Shown here one piece after another: positions 44,299 to 55,700 of a stretch of 64,000 bases of DNA; the stretch's first letter is position 1, and the number at the start of each line of letters is the position of its first letter. This DNA is from Thamnaconus septentrionalis (Eukaryota; Chordata; Actinopteri; Tetraodontiformes; Monacanthidae). The stretch spans positions 6,157,001 through 6,221,000 of the forward strand of contig CM020509.1 in the NCBI GenBank assembly GCA_009823395.1, in the 5' to 3' direction. A program made the position numbers and the translations under genes. Under the pieces are notes generated by a model. It saw only the letters and a list, made by a program, of their open reading frames with translations. It ran no database searches and had not been told where the DNA came from.

Positions 44299-47200
44299 TG
44301 ACAAATGTTAATTTTTAATGTTAGATTTATTTTTCAAATACTATTTTATATGTTTTTTATTTTAAGGCAACAGGGAAGGATCAAAGAAGAGACTTTGATC
44401 AATATATGACTGGGGCAATAGGAGGAAGTCAAGAAGTCAAGAAGACCAGACATGACACATTTTAATCTACTTGCGACATTTACATGTTCTCATAGTTTCT
44501 GTTTTTACATACTGATGTTTTTTCACCCCCTGGTTATGATGAACTTGTTCATCGGCTCCTTCTCTTATCTTCTCCGACATTGTTCATCCAGGCAGGGGTC
44601 AATCGGGGTCGCTGACAGTCTGTCTGACACACTCCTCCACAGCCGAGCTTCACAACCTTATCGAGACGTGGTGGATTTCTTCCACGATGTCCGGCAGGAA
44701 GCGGGAGGTTCAGGGGGCTGAATTAAACTGGCACTGCTGTGGTAAAATATGTGAGATGTACTCTGAGGCAGGAGTAAAAAAAAAAAAAAAACAGTTGTCC
44801 ATCTGCTCCACTAATAGCTCCAAATGATAGAATAGAATAGTAACATTAGGATAAAATCCTTGATTTAAAAATACACAATAATATTTCTCTCTTAATATGA
44901 AAAAAGTTGTGATATTGACAATTCAACTCACTTTGTCATTTTTGTTAGTATCCTCAAGATAGTAACACAGGTGCTTAAAAGTATGTTTGTATAGTGACTT
45001 AAATTTAAATTAAATTTCATCTTTTTCAGTAAAAAATAAATTCCTCAACAGTGCTGCATTCACCTTATTGTTGTCCTGAATCCTCTCAAACTCATAGTGC
45101 CATAAGTACACACAATGAGCATACATACACATAGCACAATGTAAAGGTGTCGTAATAGAGGATGACATTTCTCTAATCAGCGTGTGCACAGCGTTCCCAG
45201 AGGAGGGGCAGAAAAGTTCTGCCTGTGAAATCTCCAGAAATCAAGAGATGATTTACTGGCGTGCGGGTCAGGGAAAGGACAGCTCCTGCTGCTCCCGCCT
45301 GCTTTTTGACCGACAAGCCCACCGTCCAATGAAACAGCTCCCTCAGTCTGTTGCCTTCCCTGAAATGAAAAGGTAATTCCTGTTGTTTTCCCCATGCTCC
45401 TACATAAACAAAGAACAAAACCAAGTATAGAAGTGGCGTCTTCAGAAATATGCTTTTCTTGGTGCTTCACTTTGCATACAAACATTGCTGCAGCGGGCAA
45501 CAAGTCCTCACATTGTATAAATGAAGCAATTTAGACTCTTAATTTTTCTTTGATCCCACGGCTTCCTGAGATGGCCGGCTTAAACATTGCTCTGCTGTTC
45601 TCTCCCTTCCCACAGGAGACTTTTCCATCCCCGTCCCAGACACGGAACGAGCTGGTGTAAGCCTCGCTAAGTCACTCTTCAGCTCCATCGCTTGGGCTTG
45701 TGTAAGCCAATTCATGCTGAATAAGACCATGTTAATCTGGGCTTTGCCACGCAACTGAGTAACTTGATTTCTCTGCTCTGTTAACCTGAAAACGATGCGA
45801 TGGCCAACTGCACTTGTACTTTTTGTTGGCCGGGGACAGGGACGTTGTCTGTGTTTGTCACTGTTTCTCAAGATGTGGTGTGTTCATGGCTCCTCTCACT
45901 TCCCCTTGCAACCAAAGGATGAAAATGGGTCATTTGCACACTTTTCCACACACATTCGCTTTGTGCAGCCTGTCGAAAGGAATGAGCTTCAGTTTTGTTT
46001 TTTTGTTGTTTTTTTTTGCATCCTGTCGGTGTAAACGGAAAACAAATGAACCCAGACACACTTTATCCTTATCAAATGTTTTCAGGCCTGCTGCAAATAC
46101 TGCTGAAAGCCAATGAATTGATATTTAATACGCTGAAGTGGAAAAGAAGAGATAGAGAGAGCCTGAGAAAGTTGAAACAGGCGCTCAGTTCTCCTGCCTG
46201 ATGGTATCACAGTTGATTAGTGACTGAGGCAGCCGTGGGTGTGTCTTCGTTTTCTTTGCTAAGGAATCATTATTGTCACTGATGTAACCGAACTGGACCT
46301 TATATTGAAGAACTTTACACTTCCACCGCAAAATAAAGACATGGCTATCACATCAGGATAAAGACCTAATGTGAAACAAATTACATAAAAAATAGGCAGA
46401 GTTTTTGTTCCCTAGTAATTAGAAAGAGAGGACATAAACATAATACAAATGTAACTCAATCAATCAATCAACGCTCCTGTGCATTATTTTCCCTGACTGA
46501 TGTGTCACTGTGGATCCAGTGTTTTGCCAACAAACTGTCCTTTGGCAGCCTTGACAGGCTGTGTGACTCAATGGCATCTGACTGTCAGGGACACACACAT
46601 TCAGGCTGAGTGTTGTTTGTTTCCGTAGAAGAAGGGACTTATTAGCAACCATCCACAGTTTGTATCGATAAAAAAAAAATCTAACAAAAAATGTATCACA
46701 TGTAAACACATCAACTCTAAACCCTGCTGTCTTGTCTGCTTTTATTTTGAAAATCTCCTACTTCGCACCAAATTGATTTGTTCCAATGTTTCCTTGAAAG
46801 AAAGAGAAAAAAAAATCTGGGTTTTTCGGCTTGAATAATAACAAACAGAGGGGAGCTGCAGCCACTCGGGCATCGCTTAAATAGATTGCTCGCCGATCTA
46901 AAACGCTGCCAAGGTAAACAATCATGAGAATTCTGTACATAAGCACCCACCCAGCCAGCAACCGCCAAACATCTGTCGTCGCACGTCACTGTTAACACAC
47001 ACACACAAACAGCATGAGAGAGACGCTGCATATTCACACAAAAACTAATCTGCTCATAGTGTCCAACATTACTCAAAGGTACCTCAAAAATAATAGGACC
47101 GCAGCTGCAGGAGGCCCGGCACAGTCAGAGAACACCCGTCTTATCTCTGCTCTCGTCAGGGCGGGTGAGTGTTTGGTGGAGGCAGATGGGGGGGTGAGTG

Positions 47201-47865
47201 GTGGTGGAGGGGTGAGGCGGGGGTCTCTGCCATGTTGGCTACGGGGCCACTGGAGCCTTCCGTGACTGGACATTGTCAAGTGGGGTCAAACGGCAGGGGC
47301 CGGGCTCAGCAGGAATGCGGCGGCCTTATCAGTTTTAGAGGAGCCCGAGACCCTCGCAAAGAAAAGCAAACGTCTGCGCGGAAGACACGGAGGGGCTCCG
47401 TGCGCTCCGTGTTTTTCTTGCCTGGGCTTCGCTGCGGCTGGCAGATTTAAGGCCGAGGTGCAGGTACCAAATTACTACAGCTGTCATGACGCCAGCGATT
47501 TAGAGCACGGTTTTTATCGCTTTCCCCGCCCATCTGAGGAAGGTTCCGATGGATTTATACGGACCAATGGTGATGCCGGTACAGTAGCTGAGGAAGCCAA
47601 AAACTCCCGGTTTGTTCAGGTGTTGGCCAGTTGGAGGCAAAATGTAATCAGATTTGTGTGTTCAGTTTGTTTGGAGAGGAAAAAAGCATTGACAAAAATA
47701 GACGGCATGTAGACCTTGCAAAAAAAGATCCATTATGTAGCTGACAGTATAAAAATGCCCCATATTACGCAAAATGTGTTCCACGACATTCTGCCTCTGT
47801 CCTTTCAGTAAAGTCCATCCATTGTTTCTCAAAGAATATGAGCACAAACACATTTCTGGAAATCA

Positions 47866-48025
47866 GCCCTTTGTGGTAGTGACAGTGTCACAAAAGACAC
47901 TTATTACTCTTCCGGGATTGTGACACCAGGTAGTAGCTCCACCCACTGAAATCATTGGTTTTAGCAGTAAGCTAAAATCCAGGAGGCTGTAAACAGAGGG
48001 CTAAATTTATGGTTTTCGAAAGGGC
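47866..48025 (+). repeat. Dispersed repeat family copy (best-preserved)
   Basis: Left to right: CCCTTTGTGGT with a GTGACAGTGTCAC palindrome (47,879-47,891), AAGACACTTATTACTCTTCC, GGGATTGTGACACC, GTAGCTCCACCCACTGAAAT, TAGCAGTAAGCTAAAATCC and the core CTGTAAACAGAGGGCTAAAT. Parts align in the same order with copies at 17,364, 17,866, 21,952 and 24,755, and in reverse at 1,295 and 7,940. The element appears to be about 150-200 bp, non-coding and old. I cannot name the family. Confidence 0.6.
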
Positions 48026-48520
48026 TTTTTCTTTTGGAAAGTTAATAATTTGGAATGGGCAAAATATAGAATGCAGATCTGATGTCATCTTTTGATGGTA
48101 AATGAGGTTTTAGGATCTGTAAATCAGGTTAGCACCAAAAAAGATATTAAGAGATAATAACAATAAGGTAAAAGATGGATAACAATTCTAAAATACTTAT
48201 TAATGACATTTTCAATTTTTTTAACTCAAGATCCTTTTCAGTTCCGTTGCCACTCCTAGAGTGCTGCTCTCTCCTCATACCATAATCCTTTGCTCTGTCT
48301 CCTCCTTGGCAGGCGTGGCCAATCAAAGACCAGCCCAGTAGGTATTGGTGGGGGCAGGCAGGAAGTAGTTACCGTGGCAACGGCTGAAACTCTGCCGACA
48401 AACGGTCAAGTCAGTAAGTCTCAGACTTGTTGCTCAGTGGGGAAGCAGTGCAGCAGCAAGCAGGCACAAGGGCCAACACAACCTGGGGTCGTGACCCCAA
48501 GACTGGTGGACACAAACACA

Positions 48521-48545
48521 GACACACACACACACACACACACAC
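48521..48545. repeat. (CA)12 microsatellite
   Basis: Perfect ACAC run preceded by interrupted CA units. Confidence 0.95.
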
Positions 48546-50774
48546 CTCGGAGTGAACCTCATAAAAACCAGAGCCAAAAAATCCCCTCCCTCTAATACTG
48601 AGTTGACCAGCAGCTTTGCTTTGTAAAAGAACCTGCGCAGTGACGCTACTGTGCAGTCAGGACCTCGTCTCCATGGCACCGGGAGACTGACAAACAAAAA
48701 GTAAATCCTCTTGTTTTCGGACAGCACTCAGTCGATGCACCATGAACTTAGTTTTCATTTTGTTTGTTTATTCGCTCTCACAGCGGCTAAAATATAGACA
48801 ATGAGGAGAATAGAAACTGTTCAGATTGTAGATACATCATAAACCTAAAATATAAATTTTATGTTGCAATGCAATTAAACATGAATATGATAATAATTAA
48901 ATAACAATAAAACATGATTGTAATAATTAGAATAATTAGAATACATTTTTCTACTTGTTAAGCTTAAAAACAGGTCATTATTTCTGTACCACTCGCCACA
49001 TTTTACTGTGTTTATTGTTTTTGGGTGTTTCAATTACATGGTTTCTCTTTAAAACGATTACAGGGGAAAATATTGAAAATACAATTTATTCATTGATGGA
49101 TTTACTCAGCCACTCAGTTATTTACTTGCACTCATTAGAATGGCGGTCAAATATTCTGGCGGGATAGAGAGTTAGGAATACTTGAACTGTGAGAGCAACA
49201 TACCACTGCAGAGAATATTTACAGATATTTAAACATGCCACGGGGAAAATATCAGGAATTTATTGCTATATTTGTGAAGGTTTAAACGAAGGATCATCAA
49301 TTCAAAGTAGAAGCTTTTCATCAAAATATTGGTAACAGCATATCTTTAGCTTCATTCATTTATTCAGAACATATTATAACAATAATGTTATAAAACACTT
49401 CACTGTAGATGCAGTAACAGGTAGACCCTTGACTTAAACATCTGTATAAAGAACATTTGAAAACGTTTCCCCCCCTACAACTCCTTCCTCAAGGTAATGC
49501 TTGACTTGCCCTGCACTGCAACTCCTCGCGAAGGTTGCATTCCATTTGGCAACAACAGACGCTAAATCATAATAATACACCCGAGAATGTACTTCACACA
49601 CATTCACATATCATTTTTATGAAACTATATACATTGCTGCTTGCTTGCGTGCCACGTGGCTCTTTACACGGAGACGGCAGATATCAGCGGGCAGCACACC
49701 TATCAGCATCGCTCCAAACAAATTGCCACCTAGCTGACCCCAGGAGACAGAACATGTAAACATGCGGAGAGATGTGTATGTTTCGCCCACATTCCCCCTC
49801 AGTCTAATGACCATTACAGAGATAAATACAAGTGAAGAATGCTGCACAAGCCTCATATGTGCATGTTGATCTACAGGGTTAAACTTTGGTCGCGAGCGGT
49901 TGTATCAAAACACACAACTTGACTAACTTGACTCGACTTGCCTTCAAAAAATGTGTTTTTCAGGAAACATTGAATCTTGTAAATGGAGATTTGTTTTCAC
50001 CCAAAGAAATTTCTGCAAATTCCAGACCTGGCACCCCAGATGGAACATTTCCAAAGTCCAAAACACATCCATCCAGTGATAGGTCCAGAGAAATCATTTA
50101 TAAAGTGGGAAAGCACAGTTTGAAAAGAGCCGGGACGAACCTTCAGTCCATCACCTTCAAGCGGACCAATCACATCTGTTACTGCACTACATTAGCGATG
50201 CATCACTCTCCTGTGGCTCCTCACAATGCACCTCAGTGTTTCACTTAAATCTGGCCAAAGCCTCTGGTAGACTGAAAAAACAGAGAAAAGCCTGCAGTGA
50301 TTTTATCCCTTGACCGCAAAGACGCTGATTCTGCCATTTTTCATAAAATCAAATAATGAATCATTCATAAATCAACAGTTCAGTTTGAATAAGGCCTTTT
50401 CAACTGGCATTTGGAACAATAGCAAACTTTCAAAAGTTCACTTAAAATGTCGGCTGATATTCTGAAAGAACTTGGTTATTGTTCATAACCTCTAGTCGCA
50501 TTTCATCCCAGATTTTGTCCAGCGAACATGGTGCGGCCACTTCTTTGCCTTTACACTTTACGGTGACGGAATCCAATGAAATGTAGTTGAAAACACCATC
50601 TCGTGTACGTTGGCAAGACAGATGACTGAGACTCCTGCCTTGTAATCGGAGCGATCCAGCTCCCGTGCCTGGTGAGCAAAGTCCTGTGCTGCATTAAGGC
50701 TGTGGGTGCCCCTCTTTTGAAATGATGGATGATTTAATTAAAGAAACTGCAGGGACTCTTTCCTCTTCCCTTTA

Positions 50775-51235
50775 AAACACTGGCTCCCGAGCCGCGGCCA
50801 AGCGGGGAGCTGTTATCCCACCTCATATAGCCGCCGCATAAACGCCTGATTTAAAATGTCCGTAATGCGTGGCAAGAGCCACCCATATTTCTCCGCCGCG
50901 CTGGCACCCGGTCGCGCTGAAGCCAGCGTCCTGAGCGATGAGCTGCAGGGAGCGCCCAGGCTCGTTTCCACCGGGGGGCCCTCCGTCTGTGAGTGAGTGG
51001 GTGCTACAACGCCGAGCGGCCAAGTGACGGGTCACGGCAAAGGTTAACAAAATCAAACCCGGGGAGGCGGGCTGCGAGGGGTTTACGAGTGTCCGTGTCT
51101 TACGAGCCATGTCGCCGGTGGCAGAGAGGGGGAGCGTAAAAAGGCGGGGGCGGACGAGGAGATTACCGAGCGTATGCGCGAGAGCGCGTGCTGACAGACG
51201 AGTGTTTGTGCCAACGGGGTGCCGGGAGATCCTCA
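50775..51235. promoter_or_regulatory. CpG-island-like segment, candidate promoter or orphan CpG island
   Basis: I counted about 46 CpG in the 480 bp from 50,761 to 51,240. With an estimated GC of about 58% this is close to or above the random expectation, whereas most of the window is CpG-poor. GC-box-like sequences (GGAGGCGGGC near 51,063; AGGCGGGGGCGGAC near 51,142) are present. The 170-codon minus-strand frame over it is probably a by-product of GC-rich DNA. No TATA box or convincing donor site was found, so promoter activity is inference. Confidence 0.42.
51030..51053 (+). promoter_or_regulatory. Composite motif GGTCACG ... AAAGGTTAACAAA (copy 1)
   Basis: GGTCACG (51,030-51,036), 2 nt, AAAGGTTAACAAA (51,039-51,051). 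The same two words in the same order recur at 59,985-60,008 with a 4 nt gap. The second word contains GTTAAC, an HNF1-type half-site. Confidence 0.35.
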
Positions 51236-51498
51236 CCTCCTTTGCAAGAAGTAGGCTTGCACTGGTGGACCAGTTGGTGACCAAATATGTCTTTGAATAC
51301 GGCTGCTCTATTCCGTCAAAAAAAGGTGGCTGCAAACAGCCTCAAATGGCTAGTGTCACTTCCAAGTGCCAAGTGCATGAAACAGCAACAAACAGAAGAC
51401 AATAACGTAACGCATTTACCACATTGCAATATTATAGCCTAGGATAATAAAACCTTTAAAAAACCTTTCCAACTACAGTTCTAAAAAGGCAGATTGAC

Positions 51499-51749
51499 AC
51501 GTAGGGCCACATAGAGACAAACAATCATTCACACTTTCACACACACCTGCAGACGATTTGGAGTTTCCAATTTGTCTCACATGTTGCATGTTTTTGGACT
51601 GTGTGAGGAAGCCGGAGAACCCGGAGAGAACCCACGCAGACCAAGGGAGAACTTGCAAACTCCACACAGAAAGGTCCCAGGCCCGGAATCGAGCCCACGA
51701 CCTTCTTGCTGTGAGGCCGCAGTGCTAACCACTGTGCCTCTCTGTCCAT
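51499..51749 (-). mobile_element. tRNA-derived SINE (fish type), minus strand, 3' truncated
   Basis: On the minus strand the element begins with a tRNA-like head. GGCACAGTGGTTAGC (51,724-51,738) corresponds to the D-arm/A-box, and GGCTCGATTCC (51,685-51,695) to the B-box of the internal RNA polymerase III promoter. After the head comes the body I recognise from abundant fish repeats (CTGTGTGGAGTTTGC, CCGGGTTCTCCGGCTTCCTC, GTCCAAAAACATGCA, GTTTGTCTCTATGTGGCCCT). It stops soon after, so the tail is missing. Translation of this type of repeat gives the familiar spurious peptide KVVGSIPG ... GSLRVLRLP. It is not a gene. Confidence 0.85.
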
Positions 51750-52868
51750 ATAAAATTATTTTTTTCAGTCTGTCAAAATAAAAACTTTATCATTTGAAAA
51801 ATAGCATTATACATTATTCGACCCACCCAAGCCTGCCCCACCAATAAAGTGAAAATGTCTTAACTTGGCTCAGCTCGTCCCCCAGGTTACAGGTCGGCCC
51901 GCGCATCACTAGCTTACACTGACAGAATGACGAGCGTCCTTTGACTTTGCCTTTGCAAGGCATCAGTTGTTGCTCCGTAAAAAACGCACCCGGACGCGAG
52001 GCGTTATTGGAGTCGACGGCGCCTACTGAGTGTCAATCACACATGTATTTTTTTTCCTCATGCAAAGGTTTGTCTGCAAACACGCGCCGGGCCCCGCGTA
52101 TGGAATGACAATGATGGACTCCGGCCTCAGGAAAAGTCAGGGGACAACGCTACATTATGCATGCGTGTACCTCACACAGCTGCAGCCGCGGCGGTGAATC
52201 CTGCGTGATGGATTTATGGTTTCAATGCAAAGATAGCAAAAAAAAAGATATGGAAATACCCAGAGTTTTAAATACGTGTTATTACTGAAGGCTTTTCATC
52301 CGCATCCATTGTTTGGAAAGGTGTCATATTAGAATCCTTTGAGCAAGTTCCAGTCAGTGGCTGCATCTTTATCTCTCTGTTTATGTCATGTGCATTATTG
52401 TAAGTCACATTTAAAAAGGGCCATTAAATGTAAATGTAGGCAAACAGCAACATCACCCTGTAACGGTTCATCTGAGAATCAGACTCACCCTGAACTGGAC
52501 GAGTCTGTTGGAAAAATCTCCATCGATCTCTACAGTTCACATCTATCGAGACGCATTCATACCTTTGTGTTCTGTTTAACGGGCTGGTGTTCCAACTACT
52601 GACATTCACATGTTGCACACTGACTTGCTCCTTTATTTGCAAGAGTGACTCAGTGAACCCTGCCTTACCTTGTGCTAATCTTTAGGTGACTGACCAGTCT
52701 TCCCTCTTCACGACTGTTAACCTGCATGCACTCCTCTTTCTCCAACAAAAGTTACCTTTTCTGCCTGCATTCATTTCTGAACATGATTAGCTAGTAAATT
52801 ATATCTAAATTTGAAGATACTGAAGTGTAGTAATAGGAGAAACCCCCTTTGACATGCACACTCATAGT

Positions 52869-52897
<29 letters not shown>
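52869..52897. repeat. (CA)14 microsatellite ending in CGCGTG
   Basis: Perfect CA array running into CGCGTG. Confidence 0.95.
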
Positions 52898-52899
<2 letters not shown>

Positions 52900-55700
52900 G
52901 TGCAGATAAGCCTTGCTTGTATTTCGCAGCTGCCCATAAGTGGACCAGAGGCCCCGGATTCTGGGAGACAACTCAGCGATAGGACACTTCATCACGCCGC
53001 TTTGTGGAAGGTTCTCGGCTCGCCTCCCCACCGATAGCTCCAATCTGTCTGGAAGAGGTTTTGTTTTGCGATAGTCTGGCACAATCGGAGGCCAGTGTCT
53101 CCGCAGACCAGTCAGAATCCATACAGTGTATAAAATTCTAGCAGCATGTGGTTTTAATTTGATCCCTCTCTTGAAAAAAAAAGTTTCTCTCGTTTCTTTT
53201 GATTAAATGGCACTAATGCTATTATGATATGTACTAGCAGAGGAACAATAGATGATATACATGGGTGATTCTCCAACCAAGTGTGTTGTTTCGAGGGGTT
53301 AGGTGTTACCCGGATAATTTCGCGTCGCCGGTCGGTTTTCCTCGCTGGCATCTCTTTTGTCTGCGCTGCACGTGAGGGTGTCTGTCATTTTTTCACGTGG
53401 AATAACACTGGGCGTTAAATTTCAAAACCTCTGACTTAGCGCGCAGCACGGCAGTCTGTCCGTCTGGCTCACTGATGGCTGCTCTAATGCAGGCAATATT
53501 TCAAAAGTTCCCCAAAAAGCTGTGGGGGAGAGTGTGCGGCTGATGGCTCCACCCTGGGCTGGTCACCATCCATCACTCCCCTTTTCTGCCACCCGTGGGC
53601 CCCCCTCAGCCTCCATTTCGGAGAGCATATTTGCCAGATGACAGCGTTCTCTGTGTACCATCCATTACGGCCGAGGCAGATACATTGTGATCGGGGGAAG
53701 CTCTCATGCTGGTATAAATCTGTGGTCAACAGTAAGTCAGGGTCAAGTGATTTATACACATCGGCGTGAGGCGTACGTCTGCGTGCTCGCCCTCGGCTCT
53801 TCGTGCAGACGTATACACGGAGGCTCGTTCGGGTACCTGCCATCGAGTAGCCGCCAGGCGGCAATCAGTTGGGAACCTGTTACTGTATTCAGAAGGGTCT
53901 TAATGGGAGTCTTGTTTAAAGTACAGAGGAATCTGGTCAAAGTCTGGCCCACTGGGTCACTGAGTGAGGAAGTGCAGAGCCAAACCGGAGCGTGAGTGCT
54001 GGCAACTCCGCAGTCCCCCTGCTCCTCCTCACGGAGGAGGCGGGGCAATGGAAAACGGACGAATTGCGCAAAGCCGCACATGCATCACACACAGGCACGA
54101 ATGCGGCCGGAGCGCCACGCGGATACAGGAAGATGAAGTGCTGAGGGTGTTGACTGTACTTGACCATAATCTCTGTATGGGAATTGAGGAGATGCAGCGT
54201 AAGTCCCGCAGGCTCACTTGTTACAAGTCCACAGAGCCCTTGGTAATACTCATGCATTACAATATCCCGCAGAGGGACATCCCTCTCGGCTAAATTGTTT
54301 TATCCTAAAGCCACAGTCTCAGTGTTAAATGAGCGCAAAACCCCGCAACCACACCATGCCTGACACAGTCCGTCGATAAAAGAGCGTTCCTTGGTGCCGT
54401 AATTCACCCCACTACCTTATCAAACAAGACAGCGGCGTTGGATTCGAACGCTGCAACCTGAATGTGGACTTAAAGTGTTTCTGAAATCTCTAAACAGCAT
54501 CATTTCCATCACGCGAACTGGGCAGTGACGCGACAGGACCGCTGGCACTCTGTCAAAGTCCTGTCACAGCAGGGAGACGGACTGATCCTTCTGATATTGC
54601 CCACTGGCTGCTCGCTGAAAAAATACAACTGGCAGTTGCTTGTCTTAGCCGCGGTCCTCGTGCCGTCCCCCCCGTTGTACATCATCAGACTTCAACAATA
54701 TTGACTTCTGCCGGAGAGATTAGCTGTCAATCTTTTATTTTGTTAAGGGATCAGGGCCCTTCATGTTCTTGCCTAAATATAACTTTACTCCATAGCGGGG
54801 TTGAAATTGCTGGTGAAGGCGGTATTTCATGTATGGGGAACGCTGGAGACCTGGAATGCCATGGCTTGACCAGTGGGCTTTGGGGGGGATTATCTGATGA
54901 ATTTGTGTTTTACAGCAGCTGTTAGTGGGAAGCCACCAGGGGTCTAAAAGTGGATGAGAAAGTCCTTCACCAAGTGCGCCCTGTGATCACTTTCATTTTT
55001 CACCCCTTGGTAAACTTGCCATCAACTTATAATAATAAGTCTCTGATTCAATAATTACGTGTGTTATAGACCTGTATTAAAAAGGCAATGGGAAAAATAA
55101 AACAAAACCTGTGACACCACCAAACACGGTGTCGTATCGGGCTGCGCCCAAAATTAAACATCCTCGATCCTGCCTTGGCAAGCGTCGGATTTATGTTGCG
55201 CATGTCTACATTGATAAGGATCCCTGACAAAACAACTCGGCAGCATCTCTAAGGTCATTGGAGATTTTGATTTATGAGGCAGGCCGGGGTGACTGGGACT
55301 AAAGCCCGCTGCTTGGATGCTTGGATGGCGAGCCCACCAAGACCAAATGAGACTGGGCTGGAAATGTCACCTGCGTGCACAACCTTTTTGTGGCCCCGGG
55401 GTCACTCTCAGAAGTGTAAACTCTATCTGACGCGCCTCCTCCCGCGTCCATTGATGGCTTATGGTAGAATCCCATGAGTGACACCGGCCTTCCCCTCCAT
55501 TTCACAGTAAATCACTCAGCAATCTAAGGCAACCGGACTCAGTGCTGGACAGCAATACGGAGGGGGAAATCCCCACGGCTGCAATATACCCCAGGAGGTC
55601 AACAAGACCATAAAGGTTGGAGGCATCGCAGCGGTTTGGTCTTTCACGACCAGGTGGGCAAGCCAAGGGGAGACGGAGTGCCAAGGCAGTTTGTGCAGGA

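Larger units (their letters stand above)
41241..44760. other. Non-coding stretch, no gene seen
   Basis: The window's longest microsatellite (TG, 41.5 kb), a hairpin and second TG array (41.9 kb), a 14 bp GRE-like palindrome (42.42 kb), A-rich simple sequence (42.6 and 43.4 kb), a moderately GC-rich stretch (42,640-43,420) and AT-rich filler with an ATT array (43,760-44,360). Confidence 0.72.
44761..50770. other. Non-coding stretch, no gene seen
   Basis: Largely AT-rich, with GC-richer patches at 45,180-45,370 and 47,090-47,470. It holds one dispersed-repeat copy, a (CA)12 array, a short GGGTC inverted repeat at 48,484-48,499 and a 10 bp E-box palindrome, GCCACGTGGC, at 49,651-49,660. Frames of 100-120 codons occur but none has a recognisable domain. 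Confidence 0.7.
50771..55700. other. Non-coding stretch, no gene seen
   Basis: CpG-island-like segment (50.78-51.23 kb), the tRNA-derived SINE (51.50-51.75 kb), AT-rich filler, a (CA)n array at 52.87 kb, and mixed, moderately GC-rich DNA from 53.3 to 55.7 kb with several frames of 100-126 codons, none recognisable. Confidence 0.7.

Noticed and set aside
50823..51335. 170-codon minus-strand frame
   Set aside because: Lies in the CpG-rich segment, where stop codons are rare by composition. No recognisable domain.
51537..51749. Frame encoding a peptide with KVVGSIPG and GSLRVLRLP
   Set aside because: This is the translation of the tRNA-derived SINE, a well-known false gene in fish annotations.
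54430..54455. tRNA-like B-box (minus-strand CGTTCGAATCC)
   Set aside because: The bases around it cannot form a T-arm stem and no A-box or acceptor stem lies at the right distance.
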